Assembly (NCBI GenBank): GCA_008638375.1
Contig: CM018031.1
Span: 16,362,415 to 16,426,414 of the forward strand
DNA: 64,000 bases
Reading direction: 5' to 3'
DNA from: Nyssa sinensis
Taxonomy: Eukaryota > Streptophyta > Magnoliopsida > Cornales > Nyssaceae
In this document: positions 54,825-64,000 of the stretch, piece after piece
Numbering within the stretch: position 1 is the first letter of the stretch
Layout of the letters: every line of letters begins with the position of its first letter
Made by a program: the position numbers and the translations under genes
Notes under the pieces: generated by a model
The model's input: only the letters and a program-made list of their open reading frames with translations
Told to the model about the DNA's origin: nothing
Database searches by the model: none

Positions 54825-56600
54825 CTATATTGTTAAACCACCAACTTATCCTCTACCTCTATTATAATATATATAGTGTTAAATCATCAACTTATCTCTT
54901 ACCCTTATTATATAAAGTGTTAAGCTCTTAAAAATTATATAATTTTAATATTATATTTTTTAACATGTCCACTCACATAGAGCCAGAATGAGTCAACATG
55001 TGCCTCAATTAATATTATCAATGTGATACTTGTTGAAACTTTGAAAACTTGAAGTCAAATTCAATATTTTATATTTTCTTTGCTTTAGTTATTTACCATT
55101 AGATTAATAAAAATTCTTTACAAGAATATTATTTACATTTTTATAATTTCAAAAACTTGTTAACCTTTAATATTTTTTTCAAAATTAAATTATGATGAAA
55201 GAATTATTTTAATGACTTTTGCTTTCTTTTAGAAAAAAAAATTGAAAGAAATTATTGAAACTTTTAATGTATAATCAAAATCGAAATAAAGACAACATTT
55301 TATTAAAAAAATCGGGAATAAAATCTAAAAATTGAAATTAATAATCGGGTTCGGGTTAAACCCGATACTAATTAATTTTAATTTGGGTCGAGTTCGAGTT
55401 GGGTTGTTCGGGTTCAAAATCGGGTTCAGATCAAGCTCGGGTTGACTATTTTAGAACTTGGGTTAGGCTTGGACATGATTCAACCCGAGCTCAATCTGCC
55501 CAAGTTGCATCCCTACTTAGAAATGTCCATTACATTCCTAAATCTATTCTGACCTACCAAACGCATGCTAATTGAATTACTATCACACTTTTATTCACCA
55601 ACAAAAGAGCAATGATCCATGGCCATGTCTTTGTGCCAATGTGGCATCTATGCACTCAGATGGGGTAGACCCATCATCATGGGCTTTGCTAACGGATCTT
55701 ACCTCATGTGAGTGTATGGACCACCACATGGGGACAAAGGCATTCAAATATTACTCAAAAGTTAAAGAAACTTCAATTGTATAAAAGTACATATATATTA
55801 TTAAAATTAGTATAACAGAAATAAGAATGTTGAGATAGATGTAAAGTAAGACCAAAAAAGATAAAAAAAAAAATAAACAAATTCGTTAAATGATAGAAAT
55901 AACACTCATAAGAGATAAAATGAGAGAAAATCTATTAAGGTTGTATGACCATGTACAACACAAACCAGTCAACGCACAAACAAAAATGTGACTTGGTTCA
56001 CATCGAGAGTCGTGCTATGGGACGAGTCCAAAATTAACTTTAATAGAGATAGTAAAAATGGTCTTGAATACAATAAAATGGCAAAACAGAATTCATGTAT
56101 CTAACTTCAAATAATTGGGATAAAGCTTTGTTAAATTGACTTATCTATACTTTTTTTCTCAATTGAATTATTTATATATTTAGAAAATCAGTTTTTCCAT
56201 GTAGAAACAAATATAGTTAAATTCATTGCTTCTTTCACCATCCTCAGGGACAGCTCAACCACTAAGTCAATAAAGTAATCGCTTTAGGCCTTATTTATAA
56301 AAAATGCCTTAAATCTTACGTGTCTATAATATAATCCAAATAAAAGTCTAAAGTTGATAAAAGTCTAACTTCATAAAAAATTCCTCATAAAAGAGTCAAA
56401 AAAGAATTCAATTTTATTTATATAATTGTTCAATTACGTAAGAACTCTGTTATTAGAATTTATTAACAACCATATACATCTCTCCTATTAAAAATACTAT
56501 AATATATATATATATAGAAAATAAAACATTAAAAAATAAAAAATTTTATTTAAAATTATTTGCTTTAGGTTTCAAATTATATTAAGCCGAGCTTGACCAA
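54825..56600. other. AT-rich intergenic sequence
   Basis: No supported gene. At 55335-55515 a run of GGGTT/CGGGTTC words and their inverse CAACCCGAG ends in TTGCATCCCTA. This resembles the end of plant hAT-type miniature elements, but I could not find a matching left terminus. The short open frame at 55572-55784 has no recognisable motif. Confidence 0.4.
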
Positions 56601-56620
56601 CCTTGACCCTTGCGTGGCTC

Positions 56621-56628
56621 TATATAAG
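56621..56628 (+). promoter_or_regulatory. TATA box of the GH1 pseudogene
   Basis: TATATAAG in GTGGCTCTATATAAGCCG, 45 bases before the ATG at 56666, a normal plant spacing. Confidence 0.6.
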
Positions 56629-56665
56629 CCGAGGTAGAACGAACTTTAGATAGGCAACATCAGTT

Positions 56666-57869
56666 ATGGGGACTCAGGGATATCTCATCTTGTTTCTCTT
56701 AGCTCTTGCTAACTCTGTCACTAGTTAAAGGTTCCAACCTCTTCTGAGCGTAGACACATGTGTTGAAGGATAAGTGCAGGACTGTGATTGTCCGACTTCA
56801 CTTTTTCGTAACGGATTGCCCCTGGCTTCACCTTCGGGATAGGGTCATCTTCTTATCAGGTATATTCTGGCTTTCAGACATTGTTTTAATTTACATGTGA
56901 ATCATATTTCTAATATTAAACCATTAAGCTACCAATATATATGTGCTTTTGCTTGTTCGATTTCTTTCAGTTTGAAGGTGCAGTAGCCATTGATGGGATA
57001 ACTTCACAGCAGAGTGCCCTGGTCCTCTCTCTGTCTCTTTACTTTATGCATGCATGAGTGCACAAATGCAAAGAAATATATACTGCACAAAGAAGCAATA
57101 ATACGAAATAGAAAGTGCAGAAAGAATAAAAATGCAGCAAATAAGAACACCAAATTTTTCGTAATTTGACGAGATGTTTACGTGCATTTACAGCTGGCGA
57201 AGTACGGTGATGAAATTTTACCATCAAATCACATAATGTCTAAGAATAAATCTCATTTTTTTTTAATTAAAAAGTTAAATATTGTTTATAATAGCCTAAA
57301 ACTCCAAAATCAGAACTAGATCGAAATTGCTTGAATTGGACCATTGAGTGGTAATCGGCACACAGAGAAAAGCGTTTCTCTAAGTTCATCGCTGATCAAC
57401 ACTCAAAAGTTAGGAGAAAAAAATCCCAATATATATCATAAGATTTGTAACCATGTCAAGTGGGAATTGAATCGAAAATACAAGATAGCAATTACGATAT
57501 TAAAAAAGTTTTATGTGGAAATGCAGAAAAAATTACGGATCATAGTAGTGGAAGCAGTGGCTGATGATTCTTACCATCAATACAAGGTATAGTAAAGGTC
57601 AAACCTTCTAGTTAACCATTTGAATATATATATATATATATATATATACATATCCATATATATTGTTTGGGCCATCAATCAATAGGGTTAATGGGACTTC
57701 TTAGTTTAAAACCACATTGTAGTGCAACATTGGATTTGAATTACACTTGCAGATTTAGTTGTAATTCTTCTTTTTTTATAATGATGTTGTAGGAAGATGT
57801 GAAGCTTCTAAAGGAAATGGGTGTAGATGCCTATAGATTCTCCATCTCATGTTCCAGAATATTGCCAAG
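56666..57869 (+). pseudogene. 5' part of a family-1 (GH1) beta-glucosidase gene
   Basis: GH1 beta-glucosidases hydrolyse glucosides of defence and aroma compounds. The ATG at 56666 opens a signal peptide, MGTQGYLILFLLALANSVTS, then a TAA. Further along exon 1 is APGFTFGIGSSSYQ, the conserved GH1 N-terminal block, ending at a GT donor after 56859. Exon 2 starts at 56971 with FEGAVAIDG and decays (the normal RGPSIWD block is absent). A later exon ends VADDSYHQYK at 57586, followed by a GT-AG intron. Exon 57793-57869 reads [26 protein letters not shown], with Cys for the usual Trp of SWSRI. The catalytic TFNEP and TENG regions are missing, and homology stops near 57870. The gene is truncated and dead. 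Confidence 0.85.
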
Positions 57870-57870
57870 T

Positions 57871-59194
57871 ATCAATTATATCGGCCACGTTAATGAACAG
57901 TGAAATTTGTCTTTCGAATTAGTCGACCTAAAGAGTCGGATACCGAGTTATTCAAGAGAAATATCAATTTCATCCATCTAAGAATAAATTATTCAATGAA
58001 ACTGTCATTCAATATCATTATTTAATATGGAGTGACTCTCTCACAAAGTGTATCATCTATCGTGAAGATGAGATATTGACAGAACAAATGCTGTCACATA
58101 TAGGGCCCCACATACCCTCATAAGCACTCATCTAGGTCCACTCCCCCTTCGGACTACTGGATAGCACTAGAGCTCTGTATATATATCATGTCCTCCATGA
58201 ACTAGGTGTTGAGCTAATTCCTAAACACTAACCTGCATCCGTGAATCAGGTCGACGTTGTGATATATCACAACTCTAGGTACTCATAATAATATCATGAT
58301 CATCAGAACTCTATAGGCGATGTACATATTTGTGGAATAGCAAATTCTAAAGAGTGAGAAGCATAACAATTTCTCAATATCCAAGCAAGGTATAGAAATG
58401 AACAAATAATCACATAAGGATATTGGCAATCAAATTCTCAACAAATCCATAGTGTAAAACAAGCATTAAATTGTCGAAATTGACAATATCAGGTATGTAT
58501 GGAATATAAATTGGCAGCATCGAGAAAATAAAACTGTGACATGACTAAGAATTACCACATGCTAGAGTTCGAGTTTACTTATATTGGGTTCTTAGCATTG
58601 CATTTTCATACGGTTACCATAATAGTTATCCCATAGCTCTCTTTCCATTTTTCATCATTTGGGTGATCCTATAATCACATATCAAAAATACATAGCATAA
58701 TGAATCAACATTCATTTTAATCTCAAACTTTGTTATTTAGTGTTTTAAGTTCTCTTGAACATATTTTATTCAATTAAGGGTCTTTAAATTTCCTTTTAGG
58801 GTTCTTTGATACCTTATAACTTATTTGGCCCTTCAAGGGCATTATGGTAATTTACCCTTTTTAACATTTTATATTTCTCCATATACGATTTACGTATTCA
58901 GGCTCCATTTTGAGTGTATTTGATCCTTATAACATTGATGTGGACTTATACATTTCCTTTTTATACTTCTGGTACTTCATTAAGTCCTAAGGACATATTC
59001 GTCATTTTTTAGTTGTTACTTAGGTCTTATTTTCCTCAAAGGAATGTTACCGTCAAGTTCAGAATATCGAATATAATTAATTTAGGTTCTTCCGGATCTT
59101 AATTTGCATTTATGTGACTCACATTAAGCATAGGAGCATTTTTGTAACTTTACACTTTTACGTGTCATATTTTTGAAACTTTGTTTCACAAAAC
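57871..59194. other. AT-rich sequence, possibly an old LTR fragment
   Basis: No gene. The section 58830-59190 (GGGCATTATGGTAATTTACCC and similar) resembles words of the chromovirus-type LTRs in this window, in the minus orientation, but without ends. GAATC at 59195-59199 is the left flank, and probable target duplication, of the following element. Confidence 0.35.
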
Positions 59195-59199
59195 GAATC

Positions 59200-62100
59200 T
59201 GTCACGCCCCGAATTCCAGCAAACCCGAGGCGCGACGGAAACGAACGGAAAGTAAATAAAATATAAAGTAAATAAGAGACAACTTAACAGATTCAACCCA
59301 AACTTACATTCATTTCCTTCTATATACATCCATAATAAGTACAGTCAATAAAAACATTCAACATGTCATTCGGGCTTAAGCCCTACATCACAAAACATGC
59401 CCCAACGGGCCAAATATCCTCCTAAGTTCATATCTCCTCCACTCTGCAAGACTTCCTCAAGTCTCAAGTGCCGGGAGCGTCATCTGAAATGTTTGTCCCA
59501 CGAATGGGTCAGCTCAACTGCTAGTACAATATAATGCTAATGCAAGAAACAAAATTAAGGGCGTGGCATGTGCAAGTGTACAGTTATATCTACATGACAT
59601 TCAACATCATGCATACAATGTACTAGCAATAATTTACATGTCATCCAACTCATTAACATAATCTATGGCGTGGCATTTGCAAGTGTGCATTCATTTCTAC
59701 GTGCATTCTAAATCATCCATGCAATGTAATAACAATAATCCACATGCTTTCCAAATCGTCCATGCCACATAATAGCAATAATCCACATACCATCCATATT
59801 ATCCATGCAATGTAGTAACAATGTCCATGAAACACCCACACCACTCTATGCCACAACCCTGTCAAATCTATGCCATGTCTATGTCAACTCATGTAATGTA
59901 ATGTAATGTAATGTAATGTAATGCAATGCAATGTAATGTAATGTAATGTAATGTCCCTTCACAAATCGCTCCCGTTGGTTCGGGTACCAAACACAATATC
60001 ATGTCCCTTCGTGGATCGCTCTTGCTGGTTCGGGTACCAAATACAATATCATGTCCCTTCGCGGATCGCTCCTGCTGGTTCGGGCACCAAATGCAATATC
60101 ATGTCCCTTTGTGGATCGCTCCCGCTGGTTCGGGTACCAAATGCAATATCATGTCCCTTCGCGGATCGCTCTCGCTGGTTCGGGTACCAAATACTATATC
60201 ATGTCATGTCATGTCATGTCATGTCCAAGGAATCATACTATGCCAATATGCTTTGATTCCACCACACCATAATGTAATCTCAATAAAGCATCATACTCAC
60301 ACATGAAGCATGCTTTAAATGATGTGTTACGCAATAATATTCAAATCAGAAAATCCTTTCATCAAGGTTACATGCCATACATAGTCCATTTAACACATGT
60401 TTTAAGTCACATATTTCATAATCCCCACAATTCTCAAAATATAATCCACTACATTATGCTAACACATGCGATATACACATAGTCATGATCCACATTCATC
60501 ATCAAACTTTCAACAAGATAATAAGGAGCACATAAGCATATAAGCAATAAAACAAACATGTGAATCATCAAGTCAATATGGCAATTAATCCTAAACTTAA
60601 TTCTATTTCTTACTTAGCACAATATATCGTACCTGACGGGTTGGTCTCAACCCTAAGAAGTAGCACTGGTAGTGTAATGGAACTAACAGTAAGAAGTAGA
60701 AGGTCAGACCGCTTTCTCCTTACCCTTCAGTGTTCCTAAAATCATAGAATGCAACTTAGTACGTTGGCTACTTGAATGATGCTATTTATCAAATTTTATG
60801 CCCTTATTTTCTTAGTTTCTATTTTTTCAAATTAAACTCTACTGTTGAGTCCAGAACATTGAAGAAAATAGGTTTAGGCTTTCGCGGAATTCAATTTGGA
60901 TATCCGGGCTAAAAAGGGTAAAACAGTCATTTTGCACTTTCACGGTTTTCCACTTCCCGAGATCTCTCCTCATAAATTGGACTCCACATTTGAGTCCAGA
61001 ATATTCGAGATAATAAGATTTCACTATTTGTTTACTCAATTTGGAGTTCGTTTGACTGTGTTTTGACTCAAGGGTATTTTGGTAATTTTAAATGTTACCA
61101 CGGGTCTTTTATTTTTTGGGACCCTGTCTCGTAAAATGGACCTCACCATTGGTCTCAGAATGGTCGAGATAGTCAAAATACATATATGGCTTGTCTCATT
61201 TGGACTCTGGACTATTTCGTGACATTTAAATAATTAAATTATTTAATTAATTAATTAACTTAATTAATATTTTATTCAGGGGTTCAAAATATAATTAGTT
61301 AAAAGTTCTGTGGTCAAATTAGAATTTCAAAAGGTTCTGGGGTTAAATTGAAATTCCAGATTTTACTATTCTTAATCCAAATAGCCAAACAGTGGCTAAG
61401 TCTCAAATGGGGATAAGATATCCCTATCTTGGATTTCCATTTCAATTTCAATTTGCTAACACTGTATCCAAACACCCCTCCAACCCATACATCAAACCAC
61501 TTCATGCGGCCCAACCCAATAGGCCCAATCCCATTTCTAATTAAAACAGGCCCAAGGTTCTAAAACAAAATGCCCAACCCCTTTTAAAATTAAAAACAAG
61601 CCCAACCAAAACAGGCCCAACTCAGCCCATCATCTCCCTCTGTTTTCTGGCGAGACACAGTTAGGTTTCCGTCGCCATCTCCAGCGACGGCGACCTAATT
61701 CCGATCACCATATTCCACACTTTTGACATGCTCCGAATCTCCAAACCATGAGGGTTCCATATCCATCCTCCAAAATGGAGTTTGGGTGGTTCTCGGCCGT
61801 CGAACAAGCCATGACAGTGGCTGTTCCGGCGAGAACCCGTATCTCCGACGAGCACTATTTTTCACATTTCTTGCTCTTTTTCTTCACCGTTTCTCCTAAG
61901 ATCAACATTATTCATCTTCTGCATGTCATTAGGTTAGTTTTACACTAATTATTTCAATTTTTATACATGAAATGATAGATTCCTTCAATTTTTCATCCGA
62001 CCTGCAACTGGGTATTGTTCCCTCATTTCTCAACCATTTAAACTAATTATTTTTGCATTTTTCTTCTTATTTTAAGCTCTACAAGACCCTACTAGTAAAT

Positions 62101-62749
62101 CTAACTATTTTTCCTTTAAAAATTTAAAACAGAAGCTCACAGTTTACCTCAAATTTCTGATTTTTCTCTCTGGTTCAGCTTCCCTTCTCCTCTTTCCTCC
62201 TCTCCTTCTTGGTTTGGCTTCCTAGACTTCTTCCAATGCTCACGGCCTCCCTAGCTCAGCTTCTCTCCCTCTGTTTTCTCTTCCAACCCAAACTGCATAC
62301 ATATTTCATGTTCTCTTTCTCTATCTATATCTCTCTCTCTCTCTATCCCTACACTGAATATGTCCACTGACACACACAACCGGCTGACCCCTTTTTTTTT
62401 GTTTTCCCCCTGCTTCCTTCCCATTCTTTTCTGATTCACATTAATTGCTCCACAATTACACTCCACCCAATATACATATTATATACATATATTATTTTAA
62501 CCACACACTCTCTCACACACACACAGCCAACCCTACACACGCACACAGGTGTGCTGCACACACACACCCACACACCTTGGGCCACATGTGTGATACATAT
62601 ATATATACACATAGCTTACGCATATAATATATTTACGTGTATATATATATATGTGTGTTCCACAATATATATCCACACACACAACTCACATTTCAAAAAA
62701 AAAAAAAAAAAAATTTTGTTCCAAAAAAAAAAAATTTCAAATCTTTACA
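59200..62749 (-). repeat. 3' LTR (3,550 bp) of a chromovirus-type retrotransposon, minus strand
   Basis: The plus strand starts TGTCACGCCCCGAATTCC (59200) and the LTR ends at CA, 62748-62749, before a polypurine tract. It is homologous in inverse to solo LTRs 1 and 2, for example GACCTCACCATTGGTCTCAG at 61139-61158. It contains a microsatellite-minisatellite block at 59893-60230, CT-rich and A-rich runs at 62330-62350 and 62696-62733, and (CA)n at 62510-62575. There are several short open frames, none supported. The other LTR and the right flank are outside the window. Confidence 0.8.
59893..60230 (-). repeat. Pentamer run and five 50-bp tandem units in the LTR
   Basis: A run of ATGTA/TGTAA pentamers (59893-59950) is followed by five units of exactly 50 bases starting at 59951, 60001, 60051, 60101 and 60151. 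Each contains ATGTCCCTTC, GATCGCTC, CTGGTTCGGGTACCAAAT and CAATATC. A run of ATGTC pentamers follows. Overlapping open frames arise because the unit has no stop in some frames. Confidence 0.95.
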
Positions 62750-62785
62750 TCCTTCCCTCCTTAAAGAAATTTCGTCCCGAAATTT
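62750..62785 (-). other. Polypurine tract and end of the internal region
   Basis: On the minus strand AAATTTCGGGACGAAATT, then TCTTTAAGGAGGGAAGGA, abuts the LTR start. This GGGACGAAATTTC-plus-polypurine arrangement is characteristic of the 3' end of the internal region in plant Del/Tekay-type chromoviruses. Confidence 0.75.
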
Positions 62786-63690
62786 ATAACAATGTACTTC
62801 TTTAACAAAATTTCGAAAGAGTAATACGAAATATCATTATGGCATGGAGACGTGTAACCTTACTCATGAATCAGTCACCTCTCCTTCAACCATGCGATGT
62901 CAAATGCATTACCCTCTCCCTCCAAAGGAACCCCGTCCAGTCGGGCAGGAGTGCAGCGACAAGTAGACATGCCGACACTCCATGCTAAGGTCTGGTCCTG
63001 ATCCTATTTGTAATGGCCCACTCCCCATGGTATAACTTATAATGATGTTCTCATAATGTGTGGGCTTACCAATGCCAATTTCCTAAATCCGTACAAACCT
63101 CACAACCCACCTCAATAACTCAACACTGTAATAAAATAAAAGGAAATGTTTAATGTCTGTGAGGGCACCTCGAAGTCTATCCCACAAGTACTGGCCATCC
63201 AACTAATCCCAATTTAAGCCATGAAATCACCCAGTGATTTATCATGATGGCATTATCCATATATTACCCATACCACAATGCAATTCAATAACCCAGTCCC
63301 CCGCATTATAATCACAAAACTTAAAATAATGCATCAAGGCTCAAGAGAACCAAACCTTAGTGAAACTCTTCACTAAATTAAATCACATCTACCTATCAAT
63401 TGTTACACACAATCATATGAACACATTTAAACATATTCTCATACATGCATCAACATCAATTAATTTGCTTACAAAGTCATAATCACAGTACGATAACAAC
63501 CATTAAACTAGTATGCTCAAATATAAAATCAACAAGTGACATCCAATGGCTAACACATAGCCTACCACACCAGTATCCAAGCATTAAAAATCCATCACAA
63601 GAATATACAAGTACACGAATAAGCATGATAAACATGAAGGAATGAGATGCACCAAAAGCCATCAATACTCTAATCTAAGAACTAAAACAA
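62786..63690 (-). other. Internal region without pol
   Basis: Between the gag remnant and the LTR lie only about 900 bases. I find no reverse transcriptase, RNase H, integrase or chromodomain words on either strand. Protease and pol are therefore absent, either deleted or never present in this copy. Confidence 0.6.
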
Positions 63691-64000
63691 AGAATATACC
63701 TCAAACCGTAGGAGGTCTGGAAGTAGATGCCTCAAGTGTGGCTATTGCATAAACGCGACCCTGGGTCGTCTGGTTCTACCTAACCCCCTTTCTCTGTCCA
63801 AGGGTCCTGACACTCTACATTGAGGGTGCAGGCTGAAAATGCGGTGCTGGGGTTCCATAGTCTATCCGTGGTAGTGGCAGAGATGTCTGAATGAGCTGGT
63901 AATGAGGTGGCCTCTACGAGCCCTGTGAAGTCTGCCCCCGAGGACAGTTGGCCTTGACATGGCCTATCTGGTGACAAGTATAACAGAGCTGAGGAGTTCT
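63691..64000 (-). pseudogene. C-terminal gag with CCHC zinc knuckle, decayed
   Basis: The minus-strand frame from 64000 reads RTPQLCYTCHQIGHVKANCP, a canonical C-x2-C-x4-H-x4-C nucleocapsid knuckle. A Pro/Gln-rich segment with three TAG stops follows, then TQGRVYAIATLEAS. The last words match the gag-protease junction of Del/Tekay-type chromoviruses (xRVFALT..EA). It ends with a TGA near 63705. The rest of gag is beyond the window edge. Confidence 0.7.

Noticed and set aside
55335..55518. hAT-type miniature element
   Set aside because: One end (TTGCATCCCTA) and internal GGGTT words look right, but I could not find the opposite terminus or an 8-bp duplication.
59951..60306. Three overlapping ~100-residue frames with MSLRGSLLLVRVPN repeats
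   Set aside because: They are one 50-bp unit read in three frames; 50 is not a multiple of three, so each frame cycles through the same text.

Overview
The window is nuclear DNA of a flowering plant, most likely a eudicot with a large, transposon-rich genome. The grounds are split-exon genes with GT-AG introns, TATA boxes and AATAAA signals, abundant AT microsatellites, and plant-specific transposon families (CACTA/En-Spm, Tat-clade Ty3/gypsy, chromovirus LTRs). I cannot name the species. No intact host gene is visible. The only host-gene remnants are two pieces of family-1 beta-glucosidase genes: a terminal exon on the minus strand at 4524-4691, and the 5' exons with a TATA box on the plus strand at 56621-57869.

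Layout, left to right. 1-2951 is the 3' part of a CACTA transposon. 2952-7444 is a patchwork of decayed retroelement pieces plus the minus-strand beta-glucosidase exon. 7448-17493 is a structurally complete 10-kb CACTA element with a TAC target duplication; it carries a broken TNP2-type transposase, a split TnpA-like gene with an intronic minisatellite, and a LINE fragment. 17497-20238 is AT-rich and unassigned. 20244-32017 is a Tat-clade LTR retrotransposon on the minus strand (target duplication AAAAG). After a 670-bp spacer, a second copy of the same family lies on the plus strand at 32688-54819 (target duplication ATAAT). Its gag is split by two ~4.2-kb solo LTRs at 33642-37861 and 39201-43378. 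54825-59199 holds the beta-glucosidase pseudogene and old AT-rich sequence. 59200-64000 is the 3' LTR and a short, pol-less interior of a minus-strand chromovirus-like element running off the window.

The two Tat elements are the richest part. Each encodes gag-protease, then reverse transcriptase, two RNase H domains and integrase. Downstream come a tandem-repeat array and two transcription units on the opposite strand, both with their own TATA box and poly(A) signal. One of these is a three-exon gene of the plant 'putative gypsy type transposon' (Transposase_28) family. At the protease/reverse-transcriptase junction both copies have a stop codon in the same place followed by CAA-TTA-CAG, the context of the tobamovirus-type leaky stop. 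I infer that pol is made by programmed stop-codon readthrough. The array monomers contain two short inverted repeats each, and one differs between monomer types by a pairing-preserving double change.

All transposon genes here are decayed, mostly by CAG-to-TAG, TGG-to-TGA and other C-to-T/G-to-A changes, as expected for methylated plant DNA. Identity estimates are hand counts from the printed sequence.
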